NCBI RefSeq assembly: GCF_001636405.1
Contig: NZ_KV440950.1
Coordinates: 2,999,712 to 3,063,711 of the forward strand
Direction: 5' to 3'
DNA: 64,000 nt
From: Peribacillus frigoritolerans
GTDB lineage: Bacteria > Bacillota > Bacilli > Bacillales > DSM-1321
Every line of letters begins with the position of its first letter. Position 1 is the stretch's first letter. The position numbers were made by a program, and so were the translations under genes. Of the stretch, positions 63,952 to 64,000 are shown in pieces. The notes beneath the pieces were generated by a model that was not told where the DNA came from, searched no databases, and worked only from the letters and a program-made list of their open reading frames with translations.

Positions 63952-64000
63952 TGTATAAACAAAAACTGATCTTAGTAGGGAACGGAATGGCAGGATTACG
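63952..64000 (+). CDS. Nitrate or nitrite reductase FAD subunit, 5' end only
   Basis: The window ends after 16 codons. The peptide MYKQKLILVGNGMAGLR is the FAD/NAD-binding opening (VGNGMAG) of NirB/NasB-type assimilatory reductases. GGGGGGAT precedes ATG 63952. Position after nasA supports a nasBC/nasDE or nirBD operon; which subunit cannot be told from so short a piece. Confidence 0.8.

Overview
The window looks like the chromosome of an aerobic, endospore-forming Bacillaceae, most like the Peribacillus/Bacillus simplex group. This is inferred from protein content, low GC, AGGAGG-type ribosome sites with many TTG and GTG starts, spore germination genes, and Fur, CtsR, WalR, TnrA/GlnR, sigma-B and LexA sites of the Bacillus type. 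No rRNA, tRNA, CRISPR array, prophage or intact insertion sequence was seen.

Layout. 0.2-3.7 kb: a small unknown protein, a family 4 glycosyltransferase with a long Lys/Glu/Thr tail, and alpha-phosphoglucomutase. 3.7-7.5 kb: mostly non-coding, with a DUF192 protein, an MFS exporter and a small unknown gene. 7.7-9.6 kb: a Fur-controlled operon of an IDEAL-like small protein, a flavodoxin and a Cas4/AddB-like cysteine-motif protein. 10-15 kb: an acyl-CoA dehydrogenase and an OpuC-type osmoprotectant ABC transporter behind a sigma-B-like promoter. 15-20 kb: SpeD of the long class, a divergent YeiH/LysR pair, a membrane protein of unknown role, and a YdjM family gene with a LexA-like site. 20-26 kb: a frameshifted NlpC/P60 endopeptidase, CtsR-controlled clpE, and a type I pullulanase that seems to start with ATT. 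26-30 kb: formate dehydrogenase plus a DUF1641 partner. 30-34 kb: a gerA-type germinant receptor operon (A-C-B) with a convergent two-helix membrane protein. 34-38 kb: PCYCGC lipoprotein, UV damage endonuclease, a tyrosine recombinase core and a Dph6-like ATP pyrophosphatase.

38.6-42.4 kb is a glutarate (lysine/cadaverine) breakdown cluster: a GntR/FCD regulator with three copies of its likely operator, L-2-hydroxyglutarate oxidase, DUF3870, then glutarate 2-hydroxylase behind its own promoter and a structured leader with an intrinsic terminator. 42.5-44 kb: a uracil-DNA-glycosylase-like protein, a 30-residue open reading frame behind a near-perfect LexA box, and a decayed IS1182 transposase. 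44-50 kb: an amino-acid oxidase-like flavoprotein, unknown and MBL-fold proteins, and a YerD-type glutamate synthase-like enzyme. 49.4-53.3 kb: CdaR with divergent glycerate kinase and a GntP permease. 53.4-57.5 kb: PadR with a HAAS membrane protein, WalR-type iseA, and an Mn2+ (yybP-ykoY) riboswitch lying, unusually, before a short Spo0M-like gene and an MscS channel. 57.9-64 kb: an MFS transporter, a MurE paralogue lacking the usual DAP motif, a possible small RNA, YkuK, repeat debris, and nasA with the start of nasB/nirB behind a TnrA/GlnR box.

Two families of short dispersed repeats run through the intergenic spaces: a MITE-like element with inverted ends at 5547-5711 and 62016-62235, and a second family at 21183, 43985, 46109 and 62243 that sits next to IS1182 remnants. 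The strongest candidates for undescribed biology are the SOS-type micro-ORF at 43460, the glutarate hydroxylase leader RNA at 41121-41326, and the Mn2+ riboswitch in front of spo0M-mscS.
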